Shown: one piece after another, positions 1-8,889 of the stretch
Layout: each line of letters opens with the position of its first letter
How positions within the stretch are numbered: the stretch's first letter is position 1
Origin: Pseudomonadales bacterium
GTDB taxonomy: Bacteria > Pseudomonadota > Gammaproteobacteria > Pseudomonadales > Azotimanducaceae
Length of the DNA: 64,000 nt
Assembly (NCBI GenBank): GCA_029251375.1
Contig: JAQXDL010000010.1
Coordinates: forward strand, 279,822-343,821
Direction of reading: 5' to 3'
Program-made: the position numbers and the translations under genes
Notes under the pieces: generated by a model
Told to the model about the DNA's origin: nothing
What the model saw: only the letters and a program-made list of their open reading frames with translations
Database searches by the model: none

Positions 1-828
1 GATATCGAGCGGAACCAGATTGTATTTGGTACCGGGGAGAACTACACAGCCCCTGCGTCCAACACCAGTGACTCAATTATTGCCATAGATCTGGATGACG
101 GCAGCATTCGATGGGTGCAGCAATACACATCGAAGGATGCATTTAACATGTCATGCACCATCTCAATGGATCATCCTAACTGCCCCAAAAATGCCGGACC
201 GGACCTGGATTTTGGCGCGTCCCCCATTATTACGAAAACTCGCTTGGGTCAACCGATCATCGTGGCGGGTCAGAAATCCGGCGGTGTCTATGGCATTAAT
301 CCCAGCAATGGCGAACGTCTTTGGGAACAACAGTTTGGTCGAGGCGGTTATCTTGGTGGTGTTCACTGGGGTATCGCGGTTAACGAACTATTAGGTCTTG
401 TTTTTGCGCCGATCAGCGATGTGCCCACCGGACCTTTTACCGGCAACCCGGAACCCGGCTTAAACGCGCTCGACATCGATACCGGCGAAGTTAAGTGGTC
501 AGCGCCCTATGTTGCCGATTGCGCAGATCGCGAGGGCTGTCGCTCGGGTATGTCAGCGGCGATTACCGCAACTGACGATCTAGTTTTTGCGACCGGGCTC
601 GACGGAGGATTACATGCCTTTGCGGCTAGCTCGGGGGAAGTCCTGTGGAGTTACGATACTTGGCGTCCCTACGACAGCATTAATGGCATTGAAACCAAAG
701 GCGGCGCAATCGATGTGCACGGTCCAGTTGTCGCAGGCGACTTGTTGCTGATTCAAAGTGGCTACAATTCTTTCGGACAAATGGGCGGCAACGCCTTGAT
801 CGTTTTCAAGCTGGGAGGTCAAAAGTGA
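1..828 (+). CDS. PQQ-binding beta-propeller dehydrogenase (C-terminal part, cut by window start)
   Basis: The frame is open from base 1, so the gene begins outside the window; about 275 residues are visible. They contain GTGENYTAP followed by TSDSIIAIDLDDG and repeated blades ending in tryptophan docking motifs (DIDTGEVKW, ASSGEVLW), as in quinoprotein alcohol or polyvinyl-alcohol dehydrogenases. Such enzymes are periplasmic, oxidise alcohols with PQQ and pass electrons to the respiratory chain. The conserved VHGPVVAGDLL near the end closes the propeller. The stop overlaps the GTG of the RDD gene by 4 bases, so the two are likely co-transcribed. Family assignment is firm; substrate is not. 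Confidence 0.85.
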   Translation, partial: DIERNQIVFGTGENYTAPASNTSDSIIAIDLDDGSIRWVQQYTSKDAFNMSCTISMDHPNCPKNAGPDLDFGASPIITKTRLGQPIIVAGQKSGGVYGINPSNGERLWEQQFGRGGYLGGVHWGIAVNELLGLVFAPISDVPTGPFTGNPEPGLNALDIDTGEVKWSAPYVADCADREGCRSGMSAAITATDDLVFATGLDGGLHAFAASSGEVLWSYDTWRPYDSINGIETKGGAIDVHGPVVAGDLLLIQSGYNSFGQMGGNALIVFKLGGQK

Positions 829-1265
829 GCCAGCAATCAACCCTCTCACAACGTTTCATTGCAACCTGCGTCGATTTTCTAATCCTACCGCCCCTCGGTC
901 TACTGGTTATGTTGGTAACCGGTCTTATCGAAGATGCGGACGCCTATGTGATGCCATGGTTCTATTTGCGCATATGGGGCTTACTGATCTTAAGCTACCT
1001 ATTATTACAGGGATTTCCGCTATTCACTCGAGGCCAGACAGTCGGCAAACTTCTTGTTGGCATCAAGATCGTCAGTCTTGACGGCACGCCCGCCTCAGCA
1101 TTCAATCTTTTTACTCGCACCTTCGTGTTAATCAGTATAGCCCTTATACCCTTCCCATATAACTTCTTGGGACTACTACTAATCATCGATCCTTTGTTCA
1201 TCTTTGGCAAAGATCGACGTTGTCTTCACGATCACATCGGACAAACTAAAGTGGTCCAATTGTAG
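825..1265 (+). CDS. RDD family membrane protein
   Basis: A 146-residue protein with a GTG start overlapping the previous stop (GTGA). It shows the RDD layout: an R...D pair at the start of the first helix (QRFIATCVDF), two long hydrophobic stretches around residues 15-35 and 45-65, the conserved GQTVGKLLVGIKIV loop near residue 70, and a final hydrophobic helix. RDD proteins are small integral membrane proteins of mostly unknown role, some linked to ion transport. Translational coupling to the PQQ enzyme is the only functional hint. Confidence 0.85.
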   Translation: MSQQSTLSQRFIATCVDFLILPPLGLLVMLVTGLIEDADAYVMPWFYLRIWGLLILSYLLLQGFPLFTRGQTVGKLLVGIKIVSLDGTPASAFNLFTRTFVLISIALIPFPYNFLGLLLIIDPLFIFGKDRRCLHDHIGQTKVVQL

Positions 1266-1273
1266 CTTCCTCA

Positions 1274-2437
1274 CTAGCCACGAATGATCGTTTCTTTTTG
1301 GAACAATCTAGCGGTAATCATTACAAGACCCAAGCCGGCGACGAGGCCGGACACTGCCGAGTAGAAGTAGGCAATCAACGGCACCGCTTTAGCACCAAGC
1401 ACTTCTGAAAGTAAAATCTGTTGCCCCAGCAACGGCACAAGATACATCCAATCCTGGGATGCTATCGGCGAAAAGGTAAGATACAGAAAAGGCAACATGG
1501 GTAACATCGTTAGAATACCGATATAACTTTGCGCGTCCTTGAAAGACTTCGCGAAAATCCCCAGCAACATTTGCATACTACTGGCAAGAAACCCTAATGG
1601 CAGCGTTGCAATAATCATCAACACAATCTGGTTGCCGGTCACATGGAAGTTTAAGCCTATTTCTTCCAACGGCACTTGGGACATCGCCAACACGCACAGC
1701 ACCAAGGTTAACACCATGCCAAGGCAGGAAAACATCGATGCAGCAAGCCACTTACCAATAACGATATCGTACCGCTCTATAGGATTAATCAACAAAGGCT
1801 CAATCGTCTTTCTCTCACGTTCTCCAGCTGTACTATCAACCGCAATACCCATGCCTGATACGAACGCAGCTAAAATAATGTAAAGGGGAATGAAGTTCAG
1901 CGCAGCGGCGGCTCTTTGCTGTTTGCTGGCAACATCAACATCTTCGACAACGACAATGCTCATCACCTCCGGCGCGACACCCCGCGCAATCAGGCGAAGC
2001 GAAGCCAAGTTATTGTTGTAACGCCGAATCAAACCTTCGAAATGACTCACCGCAGGACGAGCGTCGGTTCTTGAACCATCACTTACCAGTTCAACAGCCA
2101 CAGGCTTGGCCTTCGCCATTCTTTGCGCGTAGTCCTGCGGGATGATCACGACCAGATCCTTTTTCTTATTTCTAACCGCCGCTTGGGGATCCCCCTTAAA
2201 AGCTTCGATACTGACATTCTGTTCTTTTAGCCAAGCGATCAAGTGTGGCGCATGTTCAATTCCAACGATCGGAATAATCGTCTGTTCGGCTTGCGAACGC
2301 AGATTGACCATTGCTGTCATCATGGCGTAGACCAAGATCGGCGCCATAAAAGGAAATATAAAGGCCGACATGAGCGCACGTCGGTCACGCCGGCCATCGA
2401 GTAACTCTTTACCAAGTACAACACGAATCGGGTGCAT
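1274..2437 (-). CDS. ABC transporter permease, NatB/ABC-2 type
   Basis: A 387-residue membrane protein with one N-terminal helix (residues 20-45), a large extracytoplasmic domain, then about five helices from residue 180 on. The segment GERERKTIEPLLINPIERYDIVIGKW is the ABC-2/NatB cytoplasmic hallmark before the second helix. NatB-type permeases pair with a NatA ATPase and export sodium or small molecules. Its start overlaps the ATPase stop by one base (TGATG), so the pair is translationally coupled. The exported substrate cannot be read from sequence. Confidence 0.85.
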   Translation of the reverse strand: MHPIRVVLGKELLDGRRDRRALMSAFIFPFMAPILVYAMMTAMVNLRSQAEQTIIPIVGIEHAPHLIAWLKEQNVSIEAFKGDPQAAVRNKKKDLVVIIPQDYAQRMAKAKPVAVELVSDGSRTDARPAVSHFEGLIRRYNNNLASLRLIARGVAPEVMSIVVVEDVDVASKQQRAAAALNFIPLYIILAAFVSGMGIAVDSTAGERERKTIEPLLINPIERYDIVIGKWLAASMFSCLGMVLTLVLCVLAMSQVPLEEIGLNFHVTGNQIVLMIIATLPLGFLASSMQMLLGIFAKSFKDAQSYIGILTMLPMLPFLYLTFSPIASQDWMYLVPLLGQQILLSEVLGAKAVPLIAYFYSAVSGLVAGLGLVMITARLFQKETIIRG

Positions 2438-3156
2438 CAGACCGCCTCCACTAATTTAATGAAGGCTTCTTCTAGGTTATCTTCCGATGCTTGGCTTCGA
2501 ATTTCGTCAGTTGTTCCCTGAGCAACTACCCTGCCATCGGAAATGATGACAATCTGATCACAAAGCCTCGCAACTTCATGCATCACGTGACTAGAAAACA
2601 ATACGGCAATGTCACGACGTTTAAGCTCAACGATAAGATCTCTAACCGCCCTCGCCGTCATAACATCCAAACCGTTGGTCGGCTCATCGAGCATGACATT
2701 GGGGGGATCGTGAATCAGCGCGCGTGCCAAACATACTTTGGTCTTTTCGCCTTGCGAAAAACCGTCAACACGTCGATCGGCAATCGACTCCATGTCCAAC
2801 AATCTAATGAGTTCGTTCGCTTTAGCTTCGAGTACATTCTCATCAATGCCATGTAACCGACCAAAATAGTTAATGTGGTCCCGCGCTGTTAAGCGTACAT
2901 ACAAACCCTGATTATCCGGTAACACACCTATTTTACTTTGCGCAGATCGCGGCTCGGCAATCACGTCGATGCCATCAATGATGGCACTGCCGGCATCTGG
3001 CTTTACCAGACCATAAAGCACTCGCAGGCTGGTAGATTTGCCGGCACCGTTTGGGCCAAGCAAACCGGTAATTTGACCGTTTTCTGCACGAAACGTGACA
3101 TCAGACAACGCCTGTACATCACCAAAACTCTTCGCTAAACCGTTAACCTCAATCAC
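2437..3156 (-). CDS. ABC transporter ATP-binding protein, NatA-like
   Basis: A 239-residue ATPase subunit with Walker A GPNGAGKS (about residue 34), signature FSQGEKTKV (about 133), Walker B NVMLDEPTNGLD (about 153) and the switch histidine in LFSSHVMHE. It would power the NatB-like permease downstream. It overlaps the upstream lipoprotein peptidase by 4 bases (ATGA), so peptidase, ATPase and permease form one tightly coupled operon. NatA is the closest named relative by organisation; a general drug or lipid exporter is possible. Confidence 0.88.
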   Translation of the reverse strand: MIEVNGLAKSFGDVQALSDVTFRAENGQITGLLGPNGAGKSTSLRVLYGLVKPDAGSAIIDGIDVIAEPRSAQSKIGVLPDNQGLYVRLTARDHINYFGRLHGIDENVLEAKANELIRLLDMESIADRRVDGFSQGEKTKVCLARALIHDPPNVMLDEPTNGLDVMTARAVRDLIVELKRRDIAVLFSSHVMHEVARLCDQIVIISDGRVVAQGTTDEIRSQASEDNLEEAFIKLVEAV

Positions 3157-4703
3157 AATTCGTCCTCCGTTGCCGCTGCATCATCCGGACTTAGGGCACC
3201 TGCAAAAGTTGTAAAAAATGGCGGCCGATCAAGGTTCATAACGCAACTGGTATCGATCTTCGATGGTTCGATAGTTTCAATGAAGTCCCGCATGATTTCA
3301 GGCACACAACCCCGCAGCGACGCAGCGTGTCCGACCCCGGGCACAACAACATGTTCCGAATTAGACAACGTTGCTGCAGCCTGCCAGCCATATTTTGGTG
3401 GCGTAATAGGATCAAACTTACCCGACAGTAACAGTACCGGTTTATCTGACGATACAGGTTCAAAGTAGTCCAACGGAATGCTCCTTGTAGGCCAAAATTC
3501 ACAGACAGGCTTAAGCGAACGGAACATTGGATTATCAAAATGCTTCGCTTGCCCCGGTGCACTGACCAAGCTCAAGTCTTCTGAACAGAGCACTGATGCC
3601 ATCATGCCAATACTCATGCCAGAACCTTCATTGTCGTCACCGCCTGAGAAAACAAAATTGGAGGTCACCAACGGTTGGTAATTGCCTAAGTAAGCTTCTT
3701 CAATCGCCAGAGGCACCAAACTTGAAAGGTCACGATCGTACAAAATACCCCTCAGCATTTGCGTTACATGGTTTTGCGTGACCTTTCCCGAGATAAACTC
3801 GCCTGTCCGTGGGTGAACAATGGTGACATCTTCCGATTGCGCTTTAAGGCGACCAAGCAGCTCGTTAAAGTGTTGCTCAAGCGTTGGAAAAGCCTCCGCA
3901 CAGTGCGCCTGCGATTGACAGTCGGCCAGCAGCATCTGAAACGATGCTTGTGCATCAACTGCAACCATCTCGCCTACTTTCATAGACATAGGTACGACGC
4001 TGTCGAGAATGACACTTCGCACTGACGACTCATGGCGACGAAGATACACAAGTGCCGCACGGGTGCCATAAGATATGCCGTATAGATTAATGTCACGGTA
4101 ACCAAGCGTTGTCCGAACTTCATTGAGATCATCCATGGCGATCGGCGTTGTATACAGAGCCGGGTTCGCCTCGTATTGACTCAAACAAGTTTGTAGCAAA
4201 GCTTGTTGCGTTAAAAGGATCTCTTCGTAGCTCAGCTCATCCAGCACCGGCGCAGCTTCATCAGGCTCGCAGGCAAGTGAATTCGACAAGCCAGTACCTC
4301 GCTGATCAACCAGCACAACATCTCTTTCACGCCTTAGTTTAGATAGCCTAGAGAAAAGTAAGGGGCCCACCTCAACCGCCGCCTGGCCTGGTCCACCGGC
4401 AAGAAAAAAAATAGGGTCAGGTTTTACTACCGAGGAAGCGGCCGGTATCAACATAATATTAAGGTCAATTTTTCGACCGGTATTGGATGCCCGATCCTCA
4501 TAAACCGAGATAGTGCCGCACAGGCTTTCCAACACAATACTGGTTGCCTGTGCCTGCTCAGGTCGGCCACAAGGTGCAAGCAAATCATAATTTGGTTTTA
4601 CCAAGGTACTTTGATCAACCCCCAACTCGCAGCTACTGAGCAGCAAAACAAGGCTGCCCAGTATCGCAAAACTTTCGAAAGGTCTTAGGTCGGCATAGTG
4701 CAT
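3153..4703 (-). CDS. alpha/beta-hydrolase lipoprotein, tripeptidyl/prolyl aminopeptidase (TAP) type
   Basis: A 516-residue secreted hydrolase. The N-terminus has a lipobox LSSC with Cys25 followed by Glu, predicting an outer-membrane lipoprotein. The oxyanion loop FLAGGPGQA is near residue 103, the nucleophile elbow GISYGTRA puts Ser at 211, and SGKFDPITPP plus VVPGVGHAAS in the C-terminal third supply Asp and His, the arrangement of proline iminopeptidases and Streptomyces-type tripeptidyl aminopeptidases. It is the first gene of a three-gene operon with a NatAB-like exporter, so the exporter may handle a peptide or an antimicrobial; that link is inference. Confidence 0.82.
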   Translation of the reverse strand: MHYADLRPFESFAILGSLVLLLSSCELGVDQSTLVKPNYDLLAPCGRPEQAQATSIVLESLCGTISVYEDRASNTGRKIDLNIMLIPAASSVVKPDPIFFLAGGPGQAAVEVGPLLFSRLSKLRRERDVVLVDQRGTGLSNSLACEPDEAAPVLDELSYEEILLTQQALLQTCLSQYEANPALYTTPIAMDDLNEVRTTLGYRDINLYGISYGTRAALVYLRRHESSVRSVILDSVVPMSMKVGEMVAVDAQASFQMLLADCQSQAHCAEAFPTLEQHFNELLGRLKAQSEDVTIVHPRTGEFISGKVTQNHVTQMLRGILYDRDLSSLVPLAIEEAYLGNYQPLVTSNFVFSGGDDNEGSGMSIGMMASVLCSEDLSLVSAPGQAKHFDNPMFRSLKPVCEFWPTRSIPLDYFEPVSSDKPVLLLSGKFDPITPPKYGWQAAATLSNSEHVVVPGVGHAASLRGCVPEIMRDFIETIEPSKIDTSCVMNLDRPPFFTTFAGALSPDDAAATEDEL

Positions 4704-4807
4704 GTCGTTACTTCCTCGTTGAAACTAGGCGACGCGTCAGTCGATTCTGGATAGATGCGGCGTCGACACTTAATACTGAAGGGCACATAGAAAAAAGAGC
4801 GTATTAG

Positions 4808-6013
4808 TTACCGACTGATCACACCGGTCGACCGCAACTGTTGAATTGTTGACTCATCCATATCGAGCAGCTCGCTCAGCACCAAATCATTTTGCTCTCC
4901 TAATTGCGCCGGTAGCTTTGGTTCGATACGTGATCCGGTCGCAACGTTAATGGCGGAGTTCATCAAGGTCACATTGCCAAGTACCGGATGCTCGATATCG
5001 CGCAATGTACCTCTTTCATGCATATGCTCGTCTGCCAATACCTCCTTCACATCGCGAACCATCGCTGTGGGCACACCTTCACCCTGCAAAGCATCCAAAA
5101 TTTCTTGACGCGTGTGAGCTTGCGTAAACTCGGAGACGATTGCATCAACCTCGGCGATACGTTCTGATCGCTGCGACATCTTAGCTAAACTCGCATCCTC
5201 AAGAAGTTCGGCGCGACCGATCGCCCTCAGTAAGCCACGCCAGTGCCCATCGCGTATACAAATAATCGACACGTGACCATCAGCCGCTTCATAAACATTG
5301 TAGGGCGACATCGTCAGAGCAGAATGTTGATTATCAGTTCTTGCCGGAACCTGTTGATCGAAATAGTAATAGGCGCCCAGCACAGAAGCTAGATTTGGCA
5401 ATACTGTGTCTTGCATGGCCATATCAATAATCGCGCCTTTGCCGGTTTTTGTTCGCTCAAACAAAGCTGTCACAATTGCGCCGTAGAGATGGACGCCGCC
5501 GAAAAAGTCGCACAGAGGCACCCCCGCTTTGAGCGGCGGCGTCCCCTCATAGCCCGTCGTGCTCATAACACCCGACATGGCCTGAACCGTCAGGTCCATA
5601 GCTTGAAAATCCCGATGTGGTCCACTTCGACCATATCCGGAGCCAGCCGCATAAATCAAAGCCGGATTCAATTCGAGCAAGTTCGTCGCCGATAGACCTA
5701 ATTTCTCCATTGTATCGGGGGAAAAATTCTCTAGCACAACGTCAGCTTTTTTGACGAGCTGCCGAAAAATATCCTTGCCTTGTTCAGACTTAAGATCAAC
5801 CGACAGGGATTCCTTGTTTTGATTTAGTAACATAAAAGGATAGGCGGCAGCGCTAGTTTCACCTCGCCCTCGCAACGTCTCGCCCATTAAGGATTCAACC
5901 TTGATGACTCGCGCACCCGCCATGGCCATTAGAAACGTCGCGTATGGACCGTTATATATTTGGCCAAGATCAAGCACCGTAATGCCTGCCAAGCTGCCCT
6001 TATCATATGTCAT
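4808..6013 (-). CDS. CoA-transferase family III (CaiB/BaiF)
   Basis: A 401-residue protein of standard family length. It opens with VLDLGQIYNGPYATFLMAMAGARVIKVE, the family's nucleotide-binding start, and carries the acyl-enzyme Asp in FQAMDLTVQAMSG (Asp140). Class III enzymes move CoA between organic acids to activate substrates such as carnitine, formate or bile acids. A divergent or independent transcription unit is likely; the SDR gene follows upstream on the same strand with about 100 bases between. Substrate unknown. Confidence 0.9.
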   Translation of the reverse strand: MTYDKGSLAGITVLDLGQIYNGPYATFLMAMAGARVIKVESLMGETLRGRGETSAAAYPFMLLNQNKESLSVDLKSEQGKDIFRQLVKKADVVLENFSPDTMEKLGLSATNLLELNPALIYAAGSGYGRSGPHRDFQAMDLTVQAMSGVMSTTGYEGTPPLKAGVPLCDFFGGVHLYGAIVTALFERTKTGKGAIIDMAMQDTVLPNLASVLGAYYYFDQQVPARTDNQHSALTMSPYNVYEAADGHVSIICIRDGHWRGLLRAIGRAELLEDASLAKMSQRSERIAEVDAIVSEFTQAHTRQEILDALQGEGVPTAMVRDVKEVLADEHMHERGTLRDIEHPVLGNVTLMNSAINVATGSRIEPKLPAQLGEQNDLVLSELLDMDESTIQQLRSTGVISR

Positions 6014-6109
6014 GCATGCTCCTTAAATTGTCACTACAAGCGTGGTTTGAATTAGCGCAGCGAACCGACTGCGCCTATGACCCAAACATTATTTAAACTC
6101 GATACCACT

Positions 6110-6871
6110 CTAGATCCGGATACCACCATCAACTTCGAGTACGCGCCCGGTTAGATAATCATTTTCGAAAATATAGACTGCGGTACGACCTATCTCTTCG
6201 GGCTGACCCAAACGCTTCAGTGGTATACCCGCCGCCATCTTCTCAAGCGCCTCTGGCTTCATACTTGCAACCATCTCTGTTTCGATAAACCCTGGTGCAA
6301 TAGCCGCTGCTCGAATGCCATAACGGGATAATTCTTTGGCCCAAACGACAGCCATAGAAGCAACACCTGCCTTGGCTGCTGAGTAGTTACTTTGACCCAT
6401 GTTGCCTGCCTTTGAGATGCTCGATATATTGATAATGACGCCAGCACGCTTGCCTTCAATCATCCTCGTTGCGGCTTCTCGTCCACACAGAAACACACCT
6501 GTTAAGTTAACGTCGATGACAGCCTGCCACTCAGCAAGCGACATACGCTTGGAAATTTCGCCATCCTTTACTTTGACAAGCAAACCATCCCGAAGAATTC
6601 CGGCATTATTGATAACACCATCAATGCCACCGAAATCCGCAACAATCTGATCGAACACAGCCACAACTTCGTCTTCACTGGCTATGTTGGCCTTGTAGGC
6701 CTTTGCGTCGCCACCAATTGCAACGCAGGTCGCAACAGCCGCTGCCATCGGCTCTTCATTCAGATCGACTAACGCCAGTTTGGCGCCCTTAGCCGCAAAT
6801 TCTTTTGCCATCGCCAAACCCAAACCTTGCGCACCACCAGTGATAACAATGACCTTATCTTTAATATCCAT
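6110..6871 (-). CDS. SDR oxidoreductase, FabG-like 3-oxoacyl reductase
   Basis: A classical short-chain dehydrogenase of 253 residues from the ATG at 6871, preceded by GGAA; the frame stays open further upstream but that part does not look like protein. TGGAQGLG (residues 11-18) binds the dinucleotide, NNAG is at 88-91, catalytic Ser about 150, and YSAAK supplies Tyr163 and Lys167. The end VDGGIRI is typical of FabG/PhaB-type 3-ketoacyl reductases. Placed next to a CoA-transferase it may reduce an acyl-CoA intermediate. Confidence 0.88.
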   Translation of the reverse strand: MDIKDKVIVITGGAQGLGLAMAKEFAAKGAKLALVDLNEEPMAAAVATCVAIGGDAKAYKANIASEDEVVAVFDQIVADFGGIDGVINNAGILRDGLLVKVKDGEISKRMSLAEWQAVIDVNLTGVFLCGREAATRMIEGKRAGVIINISSISKAGNMGQSNYSAAKAGVASMAVVWAKELSRYGIRAAAIAPGFIETEMVASMKPEALEKMAAGIPLKRLGQPEEIGRTAVYIFENDYLTGRVLEVDGGIRI

Positions 6872-6987
6872 TAAATCGTTTTCCAATTTTGTATTCATTT
6901 GTGATGTCTTCGATTTACGCAGACAGATTACCCGACTCATTAGACACACGGCTAAGTCAGCGCTCAGGTGTCGTGATCGGTGAGTAT

Positions 6988-6999
6988 TTTGTTAACAAA
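6988..6999. promoter_or_regulatory. 12-bp perfect palindrome between divergent genes
   Basis: TTTGTTAACAAA is a perfect inverted repeat lying between the SDR gene (minus) and the MFS carrier (plus). The position suits an operator for a dimeric repressor that controls both directions, but no regulator gene is adjacent. Chance occurrence in AT-rich spacer cannot be excluded. Confidence 0.35.
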
Positions 7000-7153
7000 C
7001 AAAACTTCGTGAAATAATAACAGCTCTGTATCGAAATGTTGACGAACCGCGAGATCCCGAGGTCTAGCATGATTGGCATCTAACGGCATTTACAGGCATT
7101 ATTTTGCACCAACAAAAATAACAAAAACTTGCTTTCAAAATCAAAGGGCATCT

Positions 7154-8533
7154 ATGTCGACTCAAGACACCACAAACACTCCTGTCTCAGAAAAAAGTAT
7201 GCGCAAGGTCGCCATGACCTCACTGGCAGGCACCAGCATCGAATGGTATGACTTCTTTATATATGGGACAGCAGCTGCTCTGGTGTTTCCAACGGCTTTC
7301 TTTCCTGAGGATATGCCTCCAATGGTTGGCCTTATTGCGGCCTTTAGCACGTTTGCGGTGGGTTTCATTGCCCGACCGATTGGCGGCGTTGTGTTTGGAC
7401 ACTTCGGTGACAAGGTCGGCCGCAAAGCGGCACTTGTTACCGCGCTGCTATTAATGGGCTTTGCGACGACACTTATTGGTCTATTGCCAACCTACGCTTT
7501 GATCGGCCCTGCTGCGCCTCTGCTACTGACCCTGTTCAGATTCTCGCAGGGACTTGCCGTGGGCGGTCAATGGGGAGGTGCTATGCTGCTGGTGACCGAG
7601 AGTGCACCGAAACACAAGCGAGGCTTCTATGGCGCCTTCGCACAAGCAGGCGCGCCTGTCGGCATCATTCTCGCTAATCTCGCCTTTCTAGCCGTCAGCG
7701 CGCTATGTAGTGACGAGCAATTTATGGATTGGGGATGGCGCATACCTTTCTTACTCAGTGTTGCGCTGATTGGTTTAAGCCTCTACGTTCAACTAACGCT
7801 TGAGGACACACCCGCCTTTAGGGAGCTCAAAGAAGCTCAAGAATCGCCGAATCTGGCAACGGCGCAACAATCGACGAAACAGGCAAGCGAAAAACCCGTT
7901 GCCACAAGCAAAACCGAATCGCCTGTTCTAATGGCCATCAAGAAATACCCCAAGCAAATTCTGTTAGGGGCCGGCGCCTTCTTAGCTGTGCAAGTAACTT
8001 TTTATATACTGATCGCCTTTCTTATCGCCTACGGAAGCAACCCCGCAGGATTAGGATTAGATCGCGATCTAATGTTAGCCGCTGTCCTGATATCGGCGGC
8101 TATGCAGATACCCGGTCTATTCATCGCCTCTGCATGGTCAGACAAACATGGCCGCAAAGGTGTCTACATGCTCGGTGCTGTATTAGGCGGGATTTGGGCG
8201 TTCGTTATGTTCCCACTCATCGACACCGGTAACTTTTGGCTAATTGTATTGGCCATGTCTGGCGGCCAAATTTTCCTCTCAATGATGTATGGCCCACAGG
8301 CAGCTTTCCTCGCTGAAATGTTTAGCACAGAAGTGCGTTACTCCGGCGCTTCACTAGGCTATCAACTCGGCGCCATCGTCGGCGGCGGTTTCGCACCAAT
8401 TGTTGCAACTGCCTTGTGGAAAGACTTTGGCACCATTTATATATCTATGTATATTGCCGCAGCATCACTGATCACGCTGGTTTGCGTAATCATGCTGACA
8501 GAAACGCATGGCACTGATCTCGACGACGTTTGA
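7154..8533 (+). CDS. MFS transporter, metabolite:H+ symporter (MHS) type
   Basis: A 459-residue, 12-helix carrier. The ATG at 7154 follows AAAGGG and is preferred over an upstream in-frame ATG at 7073. The N-terminal GTSIEWYDFFIYGTAAALVF is the signature of the MHS group (ProP, ShiA, KgtP), and loop 2-3 reads GDKVGRKAAL with a second copy SDKHGRKGVY in the second half. A polar linker of about 40 residues in the middle (ESPNLATAQQ...) joins the halves. It probably takes up an organic acid or betaine-like solute. Confidence 0.9.
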   Translation: MSTQDTTNTPVSEKSMRKVAMTSLAGTSIEWYDFFIYGTAAALVFPTAFFPEDMPPMVGLIAAFSTFAVGFIARPIGGVVFGHFGDKVGRKAALVTALLLMGFATTLIGLLPTYALIGPAAPLLLTLFRFSQGLAVGGQWGGAMLLVTESAPKHKRGFYGAFAQAGAPVGIILANLAFLAVSALCSDEQFMDWGWRIPFLLSVALIGLSLYVQLTLEDTPAFRELKEAQESPNLATAQQSTKQASEKPVATSKTESPVLMAIKKYPKQILLGAGAFLAVQVTFYILIAFLIAYGSNPAGLGLDRDLMLAAVLISAAMQIPGLFIASAWSDKHGRKGVYMLGAVLGGIWAFVMFPLIDTGNFWLIVLAMSGGQIFLSMMYGPQAAFLAEMFSTEVRYSGASLGYQLGAIVGGGFAPIVATALWKDFGTIYISMYIAAASLITLVCVIMLTETHGTDLDDV

Positions 8534-8889
8534 TGAACATGCATGGGCTAAAGATCTTAATCCTATCGTTGCTATTTATTACCGCATGATGTGTGCAGAC
8601 GATAGTATTAAGGCGCTGATGCAAAATGGTATTACGCCGGCAACAAATATTTTGTGGGGTGCATCCGAGCGCCCCAACCACCAAGAATGGTTGTTACTGG
8701 AGAAAGCGGCGGGAGACTGCGGAGAGACTACGAAAAGTAGGCTTGGCCATGAAAACTTCTTCAATCGGCATGGCCAAGTAAAAAGCATGCCAATCAAACG
8801 ACTTTATCAACGCAAGTGTATCCGTCGGCGCGGCCATTCAAAACAGAGAACGACGACCCTAATGGCCATCCTTACAACCACCATAAAGA
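8534..8889. other. Intergenic region without a supported gene
   Basis: The 356 bases between the convergent MFS carrier and amidohydrolase hold an open plus frame to 8900, but its translation (rich in His, Arg and Thr) matches no family I know and overlaps the end of the carrier. No convincing terminator hairpin with a T-run is visible. It may be remnant DNA. Confidence 0.4.
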
